Part shown: one piece after another, positions 39,732 to 50,229 of the stretch
Layout: each line of letters begins with the position of its first letter
How positions within the stretch are numbered: the first letter of the stretch is position 1
NCBI GenBank assembly: GCA_021292105.1
Contig: JACFYK010000021.1
Coordinates: 1-64,000 of the forward strand
Length of the DNA stretch: 64,000 bases
Reading direction: 5' to 3'
From: Anadara kagoshimensis
Taxonomy: Eukaryota; Mollusca; Bivalvia; Arcoida; Arcidae
Notes under the pieces: model-generated
Seen by the model: the letters and a program-made list of their open reading frames with translations, nothing else
What the model was told of the DNA's origin: nothing
Database searches by the model: none
Program-made: the position numbers and the translations under genes

Positions 39732-40138
39732 AAGGACATATGTGTACGTATGGCAGGCTGCCGGTAGAGGACACATATGTCCGTATGGCAGGCTGCCGGT
39801 AGAGGACACATTTGTCCGTGTGGCAGGCTGCTGGTAGAGGACACATATGTCCGTGTGGCAGGCTGCTGGTAGAGGACACATATGTCCGTGTGGCAGGCTG
39901 CCGGTAGAGGACACATATGTCCGTGTGCCAGGCTGCTGGTAGAGGACATATGTACGTGTGGCAGGCTGCTGGTAGAGGACACATATGTCCGTGTGGCAGG
40001 CTGCTGGTAGAGGACACATATGTCCGTGTGGCAGGCTGCTGGTAGAGGACACATATGTCCGTGTGGCAGGCTGCTGGTAGAGGACACATATGTCCGTGTG
40101 GCAGGCTGCTGGTAGAGGACACATATGTCCGTGTGGCA
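39732..40138. repeat. 35-bp tandem array (about 12 copies)
   Basis: Unit: GGCAGGCTGCTGGTAGAGGA, CACATATGTCCGTGT, with a palindromic ACATATGT core. No minus-strand frame of the unit contains a stop, so all three minus frames are open for 123-149 codons across the array. This follows from the 35-bp period and base content and does not indicate a gene. Confidence 0.95.
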
Positions 40139-40959
40139 GCAAGAAGGTTAAGCATTAATATAAGTACATATAATTATACAGTATACATGTATTCCATACA
40201 GACGGAAACTATTTAAAGTGTCAGAGGAAAGTGAAGCTTTTAATCGGCTGAAAATTTAGAAATTATCAGTTTGTAACACTATGCTTTAGACACTTGGGAT
40301 AATCGTACTTGGTAGAGAGCATTATAAAAATTCTTAGAAAGTTTCACACAGCGAAAGCTTCACTATGCCCGAATACTCCGAACATATGAAATACCCCGTG
40401 TAATATATGTACATCCATCTTAGCACATATATTACATGAGGCACTAGGGATGACCATACTTGGTGGTGACAGTGCATAAATTCAATCGAGTGTTGAATAA
40501 GTAATGCATATGCTTATTCAATGTTGAAAAAGTAACGTACTCCAGGTACCCTTGTCTTATAGTAAACATTTATTTCTTTAAATTAAAGAACTGGTTACTT
40601 ATAGTTGTTAACTTTTCCCCAGAGATGACTAACTGTTCTCCCACAAGTAATTGCATCTGATGTAAACTTTGATACACCCTTACGAATCGTGGTGCCTCTC
40701 AACACCAAGGTTATGATCCTACATGGGCAAATCTGCCGAGGTCGGTGGACTTTCTCCAGATTCCGGTTTATTCCGCACTCTCAGAAATGACCATCTTGAT
40801 ATGAGCGATATAATCTTGACTGCGGCGTGAAACACCATTATTCTAATCCAATCCACTTCAAAAGTTAACCGATTGTAGCGAACTTTTCTTTGCTTGTCTT
40901 ACAAGAAGTAAGTTGCATATAATTGAGTTCCACCGCAAGATAATAACTTGCGGTCGCAA
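40139..40959. other. No gene supported
   Basis: AT-rich sequence; a CTTGGGATAATCGTACTTGGT block near 40290 is echoed near 40445 (CTAGGGATGACCATACTTGGT), suggesting an old tandem duplication of about 155 bp. No ORF. Confidence 0.45.
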
Positions 40960-41235
40960 GACAAAATATTTTCTATCAGAAATATTTTCACAACCTTGCA
41001 CAAACGGGCTTCCATAAAATACTTATCCAAATATACGACATGCCAATTTAAAAATACGATATAATTACATGTACTGCGAAAATAACTATAGCGATTATAC
41101 ACAATAGTATTTTGAAAATACGAAATAACTATAGTGAAAATACAAAAAAAAACTTTGAAAATATGATAAAACTATTGCAAATATAAGAAATAACCTTGTT
41201 TTTTTTACACATGTCACCTTACGGGCTCCGTAGAA
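40960..41235 (-). repeat. Dispersed repeat family C, single-unit copy
   Basis: The complement reads GTAAGGTGACATGTGTAAAA, then runs of ATTTTCGTATT-like sequence, then TTTATGGAAGCCCGTTTGTG and CAAGGTTGTGAAAATATTTC. That is the same order as 24710-24900, but here the 50-bp unit is present once. This single-unit form is probably the ancestral state of the array at 24849. Confidence 0.75.
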
Positions 41236-41917
41236 ACTTCATATCAAGAAATGAGAATTTAGATGATGTATACTACTAAACTTAACTTCTGACTGCTTGA
41301 TTTGACACTTAATTAAAAATTGTATCGGTCATTAAACAGAATATACAAAAATGTCTCATTAGTGATGCAAAATCTGAATTACGACCATTCGTCCTGAGTG
41401 AATCATCACAACAGCATCTTTACCCCTAAGTTTATTTTAATAAAATTAACTGATATACTTTTTTAAACTACCCACTTAAAAGAATTTCAAATGACATTGT
41501 TAGTGGAGAAAGTTTTAAGTGATTATTCAAAAATGATGCCGTAGCTTTTCACCATATGAAAACAGTAGTGTTTACAAATAAAGCGGTAAAAAGTGCCCTA
41601 AATTAAGTCACGTGGTGATAAATTCACACTACACACATTCTGGAACATCATATCCGAGAAAAAGCGTATTAAATATTTAACTCTATGTTCAACCTATTTT
41701 TAATGCTGATATAATACCCTCATGATGACGTTACAATCTCGGCGCAGCGTTGACGTAATTTGAATCATTCCGTGGTAGCAAGAGCGTTAATATGCCATGG
41801 TAGAGCTTGTTCCTGTTAAACAAAGCAGGCTGCATGCAAATATATTGTTGTCCAGAACAACCCTAAGCTTATCAAGGCAAAAATTGTTAAATGGGCGTCA
41901 TCACAGTATTGTTGATA
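41236..41917. other. No gene supported
   Basis: A 79-codon frame (41797-42036) runs from here into dispersed family A and is interpreted as chance. No splice-bounded exon recognised. Confidence 0.45.
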
Positions 41918-42250
41918 AATTTAATGTCTCTGTGTCCAGGATTGCCCTTGATATATCAAAAACAAACATACTAATCCATGTCCGAATCACGACCCAGAAG
42001 CAAAGTAAAAACTTTGGAACTGACAAGTTAGGTTAGACACGTGAACATCCACCAGGTAAGTGAGGCATAGTTCAACTTCCTTTTACGAAATTTTGATTAC
42101 ACACGTGGCGAGTGTAGCTTAATAAACAGGAGGCGCTCACCATTCCGTAGCACCCGGCCTCACGTGTTTAACCTAACTTGTCTTTTCCAAAATTGTACTT
42201 TGCTTCTGCATTGTGATTCGTATATAAGTATGTTTGTTTTTGATCCGTAA
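41918..42250. repeat. Dispersed repeat family A, two-sided copy
   Basis: 41924-41955 repeats the family start (TCTCTGTGTCCAGGATTGCC). 41965-42065 is the reverse complement of 26985-27085 (CATGTCCGAATCACGACC, TAGACACGTGAACATCCACC). 42100-42240 is again in forward orientation (ACACGTGGCGAGTGTAGC, GTAGCACCCGGCCTCACG, TTCTGCATTGTGATTCG). The two halves could fold back on each other. It ends about 200 bases before a candidate promoter. Confidence 0.7.
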
Positions 42251-42464
42251 AAAGCTTTAATTCGGAAATGTTTTTGAGATCCGCTTTCAAATTGTCAGTT
42301 TTACTATAAACAAGATGCCAAGGACATGTACCACTAGACCAACATTACCAACAGTACAATCAGCAATATAAACTATAACGTTAAGTATTATCTCACCAGA
42401 GAATAATGTTTGATGATGCAGACGCGGCTGAACACAGACAGATGTTTAGATGCGATTGTAAACC

Positions 42465-42471
42465 TATAAAT
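42465..42471 (+). promoter_or_regulatory. Candidate TATA box
   Basis: TATAAAT lies 83 bases upstream of the signal-peptide start codon. Transcription would begin near 42495, giving a 5' leader of about 60 bases. It is supported only by position and consensus. Confidence 0.4.
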
Positions 42472-42553
42472 GTCATTGTTCAACATTTAATACTTACTGT
42501 CGATACAAGTCAAATGCTGATATAGTTTTGTTTGGGATATTTAACCATAAAAG

Positions 42554-42614
42554 ATGAAATTGTGGACACAATTTTTAATTCTTGTGGTCGTATGGAAATA
42601 TGTCCAAGTTCAAG
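42554..42614 (+). CDS. First exon of a secreted protein (signal peptide)
   Basis: An ATG after ATAAAAG opens 20 codons: Met-Lys, a short polar stretch, then the hydrophobic core FLILVVVW, and a VQVQ end that suits signal-peptidase cleavage. One base later the sequence reads CAAG/GTAAAT, a strong splice donor, leaving the intron in phase 1 (codon split after its first base). A start codon, hydrophobic signal and phase-1 donor in 61 bases is the usual first exon of a secreted or extracellular protein. The next recognisable + strand phase-1 exon is at 62319; joining the two would complete a glycine codon. That link spans nearly 20 kb and is inference. The exon is too short to exclude chance. Confidence 0.5.
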
Positions 42615-42843
42615 GTAAATATTTATAAAATAGTTAAGAAAAGAAAAGAATTTTTTGGGAAATATGCACTATCATATAGTATAATGGCTAATTTTATAAA
42701 TAAAAACTTTAAATGTCAATCTAGTTGCATCATCCATTTCATATATTAATCTAGTCCGTTACAGTGGCATTATCCACACTATATGTTAAACTGGTTGGTT
42801 AGAGTGACATCACCAACTCCAAGTCTCAAAAGCGGCCTTTTGT
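42615..42843. other. Putative intron start, no further feature
   Basis: Follows the donor of the signal-peptide exon. A weak repeated theme (CTAGTTGCATCATCC, CTAGTCCGTTACAGTGGC, CTGGTTGGTTAGAGTGAC) is visible; no exon recognised. Confidence 0.4.
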
Positions 42844-43046
42844 GAATAGGGTTTGCCGCTATACCACGTGACACACTCTAACGTTTGTGCCGAATACTTA
42901 TTTCCAATGGATATTGAATAACATGAGATGACGTTTTCCCGCAAAAACGACGTCATTCCGGGAATCTATGACGTTGACATTTTCCAAAACGTTCCGCACA
43001 AACGTTATGAAGTATTCATCACGTGGTACAGCGGCGAACCCCATTC
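42844..43046. mobile_element. Complete 203-bp MITE with GGGTTYGCCGC ends
   Basis: The left end GAATAGGGTTTGCCGCTATA and right end GTACAGCGGCGAACCCCATT are inverted copies of each other through about 28 bases and continue less perfectly to ACGTTTGTGCGGAA. The interior contains TGACGTTTTCCCGCAAAAAC and GACGTCATTCCGGG. Partial copies lie at 33719 (left end) and 39591 (right end). No ORF; non-autonomous. Confidence 0.85.
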
Positions 43047-44600
43047 TTTTAAGTGCCAGAGGGCCGCAATATGAGGCTCTCTTGAATTTGTCGTTGGCAC
43101 AATCGAAATGTCTTCATGCTATGGTTAGACGTGGATCGTAACATGCACTGACGCTAGACCGTTTTAGTTACTAGTTTTTCTCACGCACTTACTGAAGATT
43201 AACCCTTTAGATAATAGAGAGCAAATCGTCCAAAAACACGAATGTGAATGTGAATACAATAGAATGACGTCATTCAATTGAACGCGAAGCTCTTGAACAT
43301 CTTCGACGGCATCGTGTGATTTGAAAATAAATATTGTTCCTAAAACCCCATTCATTTCAAAACTATTTCTGAACCGTTTTTGATATTTTTTCAGTGTAAC
43401 GCAAATTTGCTTCCTGATTATATCTTATTACCGATATTTTTTCCGTCGTAGAATTTTGTGCTTTTCACAGTTGAAACAAATAACGGGACTACTAAATAGT
43501 TTGTAAAATCGTAATGGTTTTACTACAATCTTAGAACATCAATAACATTTGCAAACTCAAAAACATGCACTATATGAATAGTTTGAACTCGTGGTCTTTT
43601 TCATGTAACATTGTTACACATTCTTTTCGTAATTGCCTCCCTGATTCAATGATATGACAGCGTGAAAGTGATCTTGGGTCGAACAAGTTTATGAAATCGA
43701 GACATTTTATCTAATATTTGTCAGCTTTACGGAATAAAAATATGAACTCCATGAATGAATAGTGCCCAGTGCAAATGCAAAAAACATCTAGACTTAACAT
43801 TACATTTCAATTATGTGGAATCATTTTTATAAAATTAAAACCCAATTGGTGAAGTAAACTTTTGTCTTAAAAAATATACCGAGGGTCATTTTATAGCATT
43901 TGGTTTTGAATTTAACACGGTACATGTCAGCATTACTCAAGAAGAAGAGCAGTAAAATGTTGATTTTTCCCAATTCCCTTCGCGCTAAAATAAACTTATA
44001 ATTATTTCCTCAAATGATACATTAATCGGAGAAGGACAATAATAAACTTTAGATTACTTTGCAAGCCAACAAAGGCTTATTGTGCGCCAATAGGGTAAGA
44101 GAAAGAGAGAGAGAGAGAGAGGAGATGATGATTCTAAAACCAATTTGCATTTAAGGTGGATAGCTGTATATTAAGTGTACAAAAAATATTGTAAAACCCT
44201 GGTGAATCTAAAAATATCTTCAAAATTACAATCTTGGCAAAATTATTAAAACTATATGAAGAAAATGTGAATAATTTTGCGTATAACAGTGAATATTTCG
44301 TAAAAATCGACCTTATAATATAGTCAGAATCGATAGTTGAAAAATTGAATTTGCCACCTAAAAATTGATAAAAGACAATTTGTGTTGTTGGCGCGACATC
44401 GCCCTTATCCGAGTTTAATTGTTTTACTCTATGACGTCATTCTATTGTTTCTTACGTAAGTAAACGTTTTTTGAAAGAAAAAAGAAAATCTAGTCTTGGC
44501 ACTCAAACGGGTAGCTTAGTTAATTATTGCATATCACATTTGTAACAATTAATTTGATTGGTCGATAGCTGAGAAAATGATGAAAATAATACAGTGTACA
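43047..44600. other. No gene supported; (GA)n at 44099-44122
   Basis: Short (GA)n tract. No ORF above 63 codons, no recognisable exon. A TGACGTCA palindrome occurs at 43265 and another at 44432. Confidence 0.5.
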
Positions 44601-44601
44601 A

Positions 44602-44665
44602 GACCGAACGGTCCATACACGGTGTATGGACCGGTCCATACACGACCGAGCGGTCCATATTCGGT
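44602..44665. repeat. Cluster of short palindromes
   Basis: GGTCCATACAC is followed directly by its complement GTGTATGGACC, then again GGTCCATACACGACC and GCGGTCCATATTCGGT. Five half-sites of GGTCCATA lie within 64 bases, in both orientations. Confidence 0.7.
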
Positions 44666-44907
44666 ATTGAACGTTACGAGCTGTGAAATGACAGTTATAA
44701 CATTGGATATTGTATTTAATATTTATATAGATTTGTGTTGTTGCATTTAAAAAGAAAATTTTGTTGTTATATTAATGTTTTGCTTTTATTCCCCACTCTA
44801 ACGAAGTTGGCGACTTGGAAGGGATATAGAAATGGAGTCTATCAATGTTTGTATGTCTCTCCATGTTAAGTATATGCGATTTTGTTTGTTCAATGCAATA
44901 AAAGCTT

Positions 44908-45083
44908 TAGTTACTTATGTAGAGGGCACTATCAAGATTTACGGACTGCCCTCGGGGTGAGTATTCGGACCAACGTTTTGATATGACCCTCGCCTGCGGC
45001 TCGGGCCATATCAAAATGTTGGTCCGAATACTCAACCTCGGGCAGTCCGTAAATCTTGATAGTGCCCTCTGCATAAGTAACTA
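44908..45083. mobile_element. 176-bp hairpin element
   Basis: TTAGTTACTTATGTAGAGGG at the left and its near-exact complement at the right extend through AAGATTTACGGACTGCCC and GAGTATTCGGACCAAC into arms of about 80 bp around a loop of about 14 bp (CGCCTGCGGC). No ORF. Typical of a short MITE; a stem-loop in RNA would be very stable. Confidence 0.85.
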
Positions 45084-46257
45084 ATGCATAAAGAGTGCTT
45101 GCACCGCACTGATATAAAAAATCTTGGGAGATCAGATCCCGACCTGGTCTGAAAAGATTACCTTTTCATTTACCATCGTGTCATGTGTTCAATACCGTTT
45201 GTGCGAACGATATGAAAAAATTGCACCCCAAATTTCCGGATCATTGAATTTTTACGCTAAAATGATTTCGAGCAAATTTTCTCTTAAAACTTCATAAGGC
45301 ATCACAAGTTTGCACAACAAATGTTGAACTTTTAGCTACTTCAACTGTAGCTAATGATATCTTTAAATATGTGAAATAAAGACTTGGACGTTAGATTCAT
45401 TTAATCGATATTTTCGTTTAGTCATCATACCAAAATTCATATACATAGATAAACTTATTGACAAGAATAATGCTAACATATTAGTAAAATAACAGTAGGG
45501 CAAGTTACAATAATTCTTTGCGGGGATTGAGCATTGAGCATTTCAGTCAGAGACAAGGCTTGCTTAGTCTCTGACAGAAATGTTCAACCCCGAGGGTGAA
45601 ATGTCCCTGTCCTATATAGATAAACTCATAATTGATTTTTTACGAATTATCGTAGTTTTTAACTGCATACATTTGTGTCGAGGCGACAGAATCTAGGGGA
45701 AAACCGTAATTTCTGTTTACATAACATTTCAATCTGATGACGTCATTACAACAAAACTGAAGTAGTTCGTGAACAAACGCACGCTATCTTGTATCAGACC
45801 TTGTATCAGTTCATGAATTATTTTTTTTGCTAAATAGATATTTGTTGTTAGTTAAAGTCCGTATTGTACAATAACTATGATGATTGGGTCCATCCAATAT
45901 TACTGTAACCACCATCCTAGACATTTACTACTGTGGTCATCCTATGTCAATAGTTTTATAATCAGTGTTTATTTATTGTCTCTATCAGGAACTCATACTC
46001 TGCTGCATCATATGTTGACAAGTAACACAAACTTACCGGTCGATGTTCAAATCACAATATTAAAAGTTAAAAACAAACATATTAAACCATGTCTAAAATA
46101 CTAAAAGCAAAGTAACTGGCAAATTAGTGAACACGTGAATTCCCGCCAGGGAAGTGAGATCTTGTGCTCCGGATGGGTAATGATATGATTTCATTCCAAT
46201 TAAAAGGAATATTTTAATTATAAATTTCTTGATTCTGTTAATAACTTTTATATTTAT
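45084..46257. other. No gene; small hairpin at 45530-45595
   Basis: At 45530-45595 the arms GGGGATTGAGCATT...CAGTCAGAGAC and GTCTCTGACAG...AATGTTCAACCCC face each other. A 75-codon frame at 45877-46104 overlaps a fragment of dispersed family A (46105-46180) and is not supported as a gene. Confidence 0.5.
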
Positions 46258-46905
46258 GATTCCCCACCACCATAGGTGCCGTAACGTACTCTACCAGAAA
46301 GGTACCCATTTTTGGACGAAACGAGTGTGTTGAAATAGATCGGCGCTATATTTATAGTCCGGTTTAAAGACTATATCTATGGAAAAAAATATTCTTTTTA
46401 ACACGCACAGGGTCTTTTTTAGTTCAGACATTTATACATGCGCATTTCTTAGCGGTTTAAAATACCCCCACAGATAATCATGCCCTTTTTGATATTATGC
46501 CTCTCCCATAAGAAAACCCTTTAAAACACTTGAATAAACTTGAAATCAACAGAATAAAAATCATTGAGAACATTAGAAATAAAATAGATCGGCGCTATAT
46601 ATATAGTCCGATTAAAAAAACCCGTCTATGGGAAATACGGGCATTCTAATGTGTAGTGGGTCTTTTAACCGGACTATATAAAGTGTGTTGGAATAGTGAT
46701 CGAGATTAACAACACTCTTATATTCTGGGACGGTTGAAAAACATGAAAAAGAAATAAAACCCTAGGGTCTTTTAACCGGATATATGCCATATATTATTTA
46801 TGGAAGGTGGGGAATCATACGTAACTGGTATCCCAGTTACAATCTGTAGTTATTATTATTCTTATTATTATTATTATGATTCCCCATCACCATAGGTGGG
46901 GAATC
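46258..46905. repeat. GATTCCCCACC-bounded repeat region with internal duplications
   Basis: ATGATTCCCCACCACCATAG at 46257 faces GGAAGGTGGGGAATCAT at about 46803-46819, and a compact palindrome GATTCCCCATCACCATAGGTGGGGAATC follows at 46879-46906. Inside, AGATCGGCGCTATATTTATA recurs (46340 and 46586), as do GGTCTTTTAACCGGA blocks. A piece around CCCATTTTTGGACGAAAC is shared with 61940. Probably one or two dispersed elements; class unknown. Confidence 0.65.
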
Positions 46906-46919
46906 ATATTGTTTTCGTT

Positions 46920-46937
46920 CTGATTTTCTTCTTCTTC

Positions 46938-46988
<51 letters not shown>
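46920..46988. repeat. (TTC)n/(ATT)n microsatellite
   Basis: TTCTTCTTC leads into about 18 ATT units. Confidence 0.92.
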
Positions 46989-47204
46989 TATCAAGACCTA
47001 CTATCATAATATGCCACTTTGCTGATGCAGATCTCGAAAACGGCTTGATGGGTTTAGATTAAATTTGGTACCAATAATCTGTTATCTTTGTAGATCTGCA
47101 AGCAGGGGAAACGCTAAGAGCAAATTGTGTTTCGGCTTTGTTTTTTTAAACCTTCCGCGCTCGAAAAAACGGGATTACGTTTTGTCAAGTGTTCGAACCC
47201 AGAA

Positions 47205-47995
47205 AAAATCAACAACATTCAGTGTCGTATTTAACGGTACAATTTCCATTGATGGATGAAAACTCCATATATAAGCACATAAGTCATGAACTTAATATTT
47301 CGTATGTATGATAAAATTTTAGTTGACATTTCATACTTATAAAAAAATCTCGATTTTCTGACGGCACCAGATTTCTCTTGAAAATCAGCTTAAAATTCAA
47401 CTTGATTTTTAAAACGTTTTTTGCACCATGGCTATTTGAAATTTTGACATAATATTACAATACTATTGTAATTTATTTTCGCAAAATAGTATACCTTGTG
47501 CATTCGGTGTGGATATCTAAAAAAAGCAAAGAACCAAGATCCTTCATTTGTAGTCAATGAAAACAATTATGGCCACGAGCTTTAGTGTACACTAAATTCA
47601 GTGTCGTATTTAAACGGTAAAATTCGTATTTGTTGGTGTAAACGCAATATAGCAGATTTGTCATGAACTTAAAATTTCGCATGTATGAAAAAAATCCTGG
47701 ATGACATGCATAATTACAACAACAACAACAAAAAACTCTATTTTCTGACCTCATCTTATTTCTCTTAAAAACCACTGTAGCCTAATCAGCATGAAACTCG
47801 ACTCGATTTTTAAAACTTGTACGTTTTTTGTACCATTTCTTTGAAATTTTGACATAACATTACAATATTATTGTAATTTAATCAAACAAAGTATTATACC
47901 TGGTGAATGTGGTGTCAATATCTGAAAAAAGCAAAAAACCAAGATCCTTCATTTGTCGTCAATGAAAACAAATATTGCCGTGACTTTCAATGTAC
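47205..47995. repeat. Diverged direct duplication, period about 400 bp
   Basis: TTCAGTGTCGTATTTA, CATGAACTTAA, TTTCTGAC, GAAATTTTGACATAA, TTACAATA, AAACCAAGATCCTTCATTTG and GTCAATGAAAACAA appear once in 47216-47570 and again, in order, in 47586-47970. The two copies differ by many substitutions and small indels. Neither copy has a long ORF. Confidence 0.8.
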
Positions 47996-49375
47996 TGGCT
48001 ACTGGTACACATACATCTGACGTAGTGACGTAGTCAATATCGTGTTTCGCTTCATCACACAGACATGACTGTTGCATGATTATAGATTTTTCTACCTACA
48101 TGCACTGTCAGCCGCCTAGCATGTTCACATTGCACTGACTTCTAATCGTTACATGTTGCAGGGGTCCTAACATTTTCGAGGTCCAAAAATATAGGAAAAA
48201 ATGGAAATATGACATCAAAATTATAGGAGTTTCATAGGAAATTATAGGAGTTTCTACTAAAATTATAGGAATATTTTTAAATAATTTACACAAAAAATAT
48301 ACATCCATGGCCTCTCCTACAGCCATTTTCTCCTTTTACTAACAAACATGAAATGAGGTGCGCCAAGCGAAAACCAGGCTTATGGTCAAAATTTTCGATT
48401 TTAAGTTAAATACATATTCTTAAAGTGTATTTCTTGTAGTTTCGAAAAATACCAACTTTTTGGAAATATTTTACCTAGAACCTATTTTAATTTACGTTTA
48501 AAGTATAGTAGGCCGGGGGCCAGTGGGGTCCACCATGCACCCCCCCCCAGGACAAATTTTCATGGGTGCCAAATTGTTCCCTAGGGTCTACAGAATGAGA
48601 AGATTTTTTGTTTCCATGAATTAACTCATTCCCACTATGTACAATATTACCGTTTCCATGGCAACCTTTATTCTTTTAAATAGTAGTGGGTAGAGACTTT
48701 AAATCAGCCACATCTTGCTCGTTTCGTAAGATAAATTGACAAACTTGGTACCAAAATGGAGCAGATGCATTGGCCTTTATTATACTGTATCAGTATGCTA
48801 ATTAGCTCATTTGCATATTTATGCATATTCGTTAGAATGTTATTTTGTGGTCCAATTTTTTTTACAAAATCCAATTACAATCATTTCTGAAGCCTGTTGC
48901 AATGACAAGTAGGTTTATATTGTAGACAAATATGCTTCAGTATCCTCACTGAGATAGGAATATGATGATTAAGCTAATTATATGCCTCAAAGTGACGTAA
49001 ATTTGAGATAAATTTCAATAATACTGTTTCTATAGCAACCAATATGTTAAGTAACAGTGAGTAGTGGAAGTAAATTAGTCATATCTCTGACAATTCTAAA
49101 GATACAATAGCAAGCATGGTACGAAACTGGACAAGAGGCACTGCACTTAACTTAAGTATAAGTATGTTAATTAGGTGATTTGCATATCAATTAATATGCA
49201 TAAGAATGTAAGTTTTGTCCAAATTAGGTGTAAAATAAAACAAACGTCATTTTTGTAACACAGTGCCTAGATCATTTGTATTAAGACCTAAACTTCCTTT
49301 ATTTCTTCCTTCCAATCTCCATGTCTCAAAATTTCTTCTTTTTGTATTTTATAGGAACCTGTGTAACTAAGCATC

Positions 49376-50224
49376 ATGGAGCGAAAACGAAGTAGGGGCA
49401 GACCAAAGAAACCCAAAGAAGAGGGATCCAGCCCGTCAAGCCCCAAGAGACAACAGATTTGTTTTCTGCACTATGACAGTTCCAAATGTGACACTTTTGT
49501 CCTTTTATTGGGTCTTGAAAACCCAACGGAAAGGCTGCTAGATATCCACAATATTCGTGATAGAAGACAGTCAGATCCAATTGGTTCCAAACATAGAATG
49601 GACTCTGTCTGCGAACAGATACCCAATCAGGTGGATGAAGGATACGGTTACCACCGCGACTGTTACCAGCATTTTATCAACCACCTGGATAGATTGCAGA
49701 CACCAGGGCATAGTGATGGACCACCAACTGCAAAAATAAACCGTAGACGATCGAGTGTAGATAAAATAACATTGTTTGCAAAAGATTGCATTTTTTGCAA
49801 TAAAGAAGGAAAGATTGCCATTAAAAAGTCTGCAGGTTGGACAACGCAAACACCATCAAAATTTGTGACGGATGCATGGAAAACTGTGGTGGAATGTGCA
49901 GAAAAGAAGAAAGACGAAAAGCTGTTGGTGCGAATAAGAGGTTATGACTTGTTCGCAGCAGAAGCACACTTCCATTCAAGTTGTAAAAAGAAGTATTTAC
50001 AAGATCCTGATTACTGGAGAAGTACAGACAGTGAAGCGAAATTGCATCAAGAAGAACTAGAAGAAGCACATGAAAGAGCATTCCGTCAGGTGTGCGACAG
50101 AGTCTCTATAGAAGTAATTGACAACAATGGTGTTCTTAAGCTTGTAGAATTATTGAAAATAATTAGAAATGTTATACTCAATGCCTTTGAGAATTCAGGT
50201 GCTTTGAAGAAGGATACCATCTGA
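49376..50224 (+). CDS. AT-hook/zinc-ribbon-like transposon protein, left-arm copy (internally deleted)
   Basis: 282 codons. The N-terminus is basic with an AT-hook core RGRPKK (residues 7-12). Two pairs of possible metal ligands follow: Cys29/His32 with His93/Cys96, and Cys138/Cys141 with His200/Cys203, a layout suggesting two zinc-binding modules. After the residues LVELLK the frame jumps to NVILNAFENSGAL because about 229 bp present in the right arm are missing here, and the last few residues are read from the palindrome's centre. A plausible splice acceptor (a T-rich stretch ending TTTTATAG at 49354) lies 21 bases before the ATG, so an upstream exon may exist. It resembles uncharacterised transposon-linked proteins of cnidarians and molluscs; function unknown, DNA binding inferred. 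Confidence 0.75.
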   Translation: MERKRSRGRPKKPKEEGSSPSSPKRQQICFLHYDSSKCDTFVLLLGLENPTERLLDIHNIRDRRQSDPIGSKHRMDSVCEQIPNQVDEGYGYHRDCYQHFINHLDRLQTPGHSDGPPTAKINRRRSSVDKITLFAKDCIFCNKEGKIAIKKSAGWTTQTPSKFVTDAWKTVVECAEKKKDEKLLVRIRGYDLFAAEAHFHSSCKKKYLQDPDYWRSTDSEAKLHQEELEEAHERAFRQVCDRVSIEVIDNNGVLKLVELLKIIRNVILNAFENSGALKKDTI

Positions 50225-50229
50225 TTTGT

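Noticed and set aside
1-40138. CRISPR-like arrays
   Set aside because: The repeats are contiguous without unique spacers of constant length and lie in eukaryotic-type DNA.
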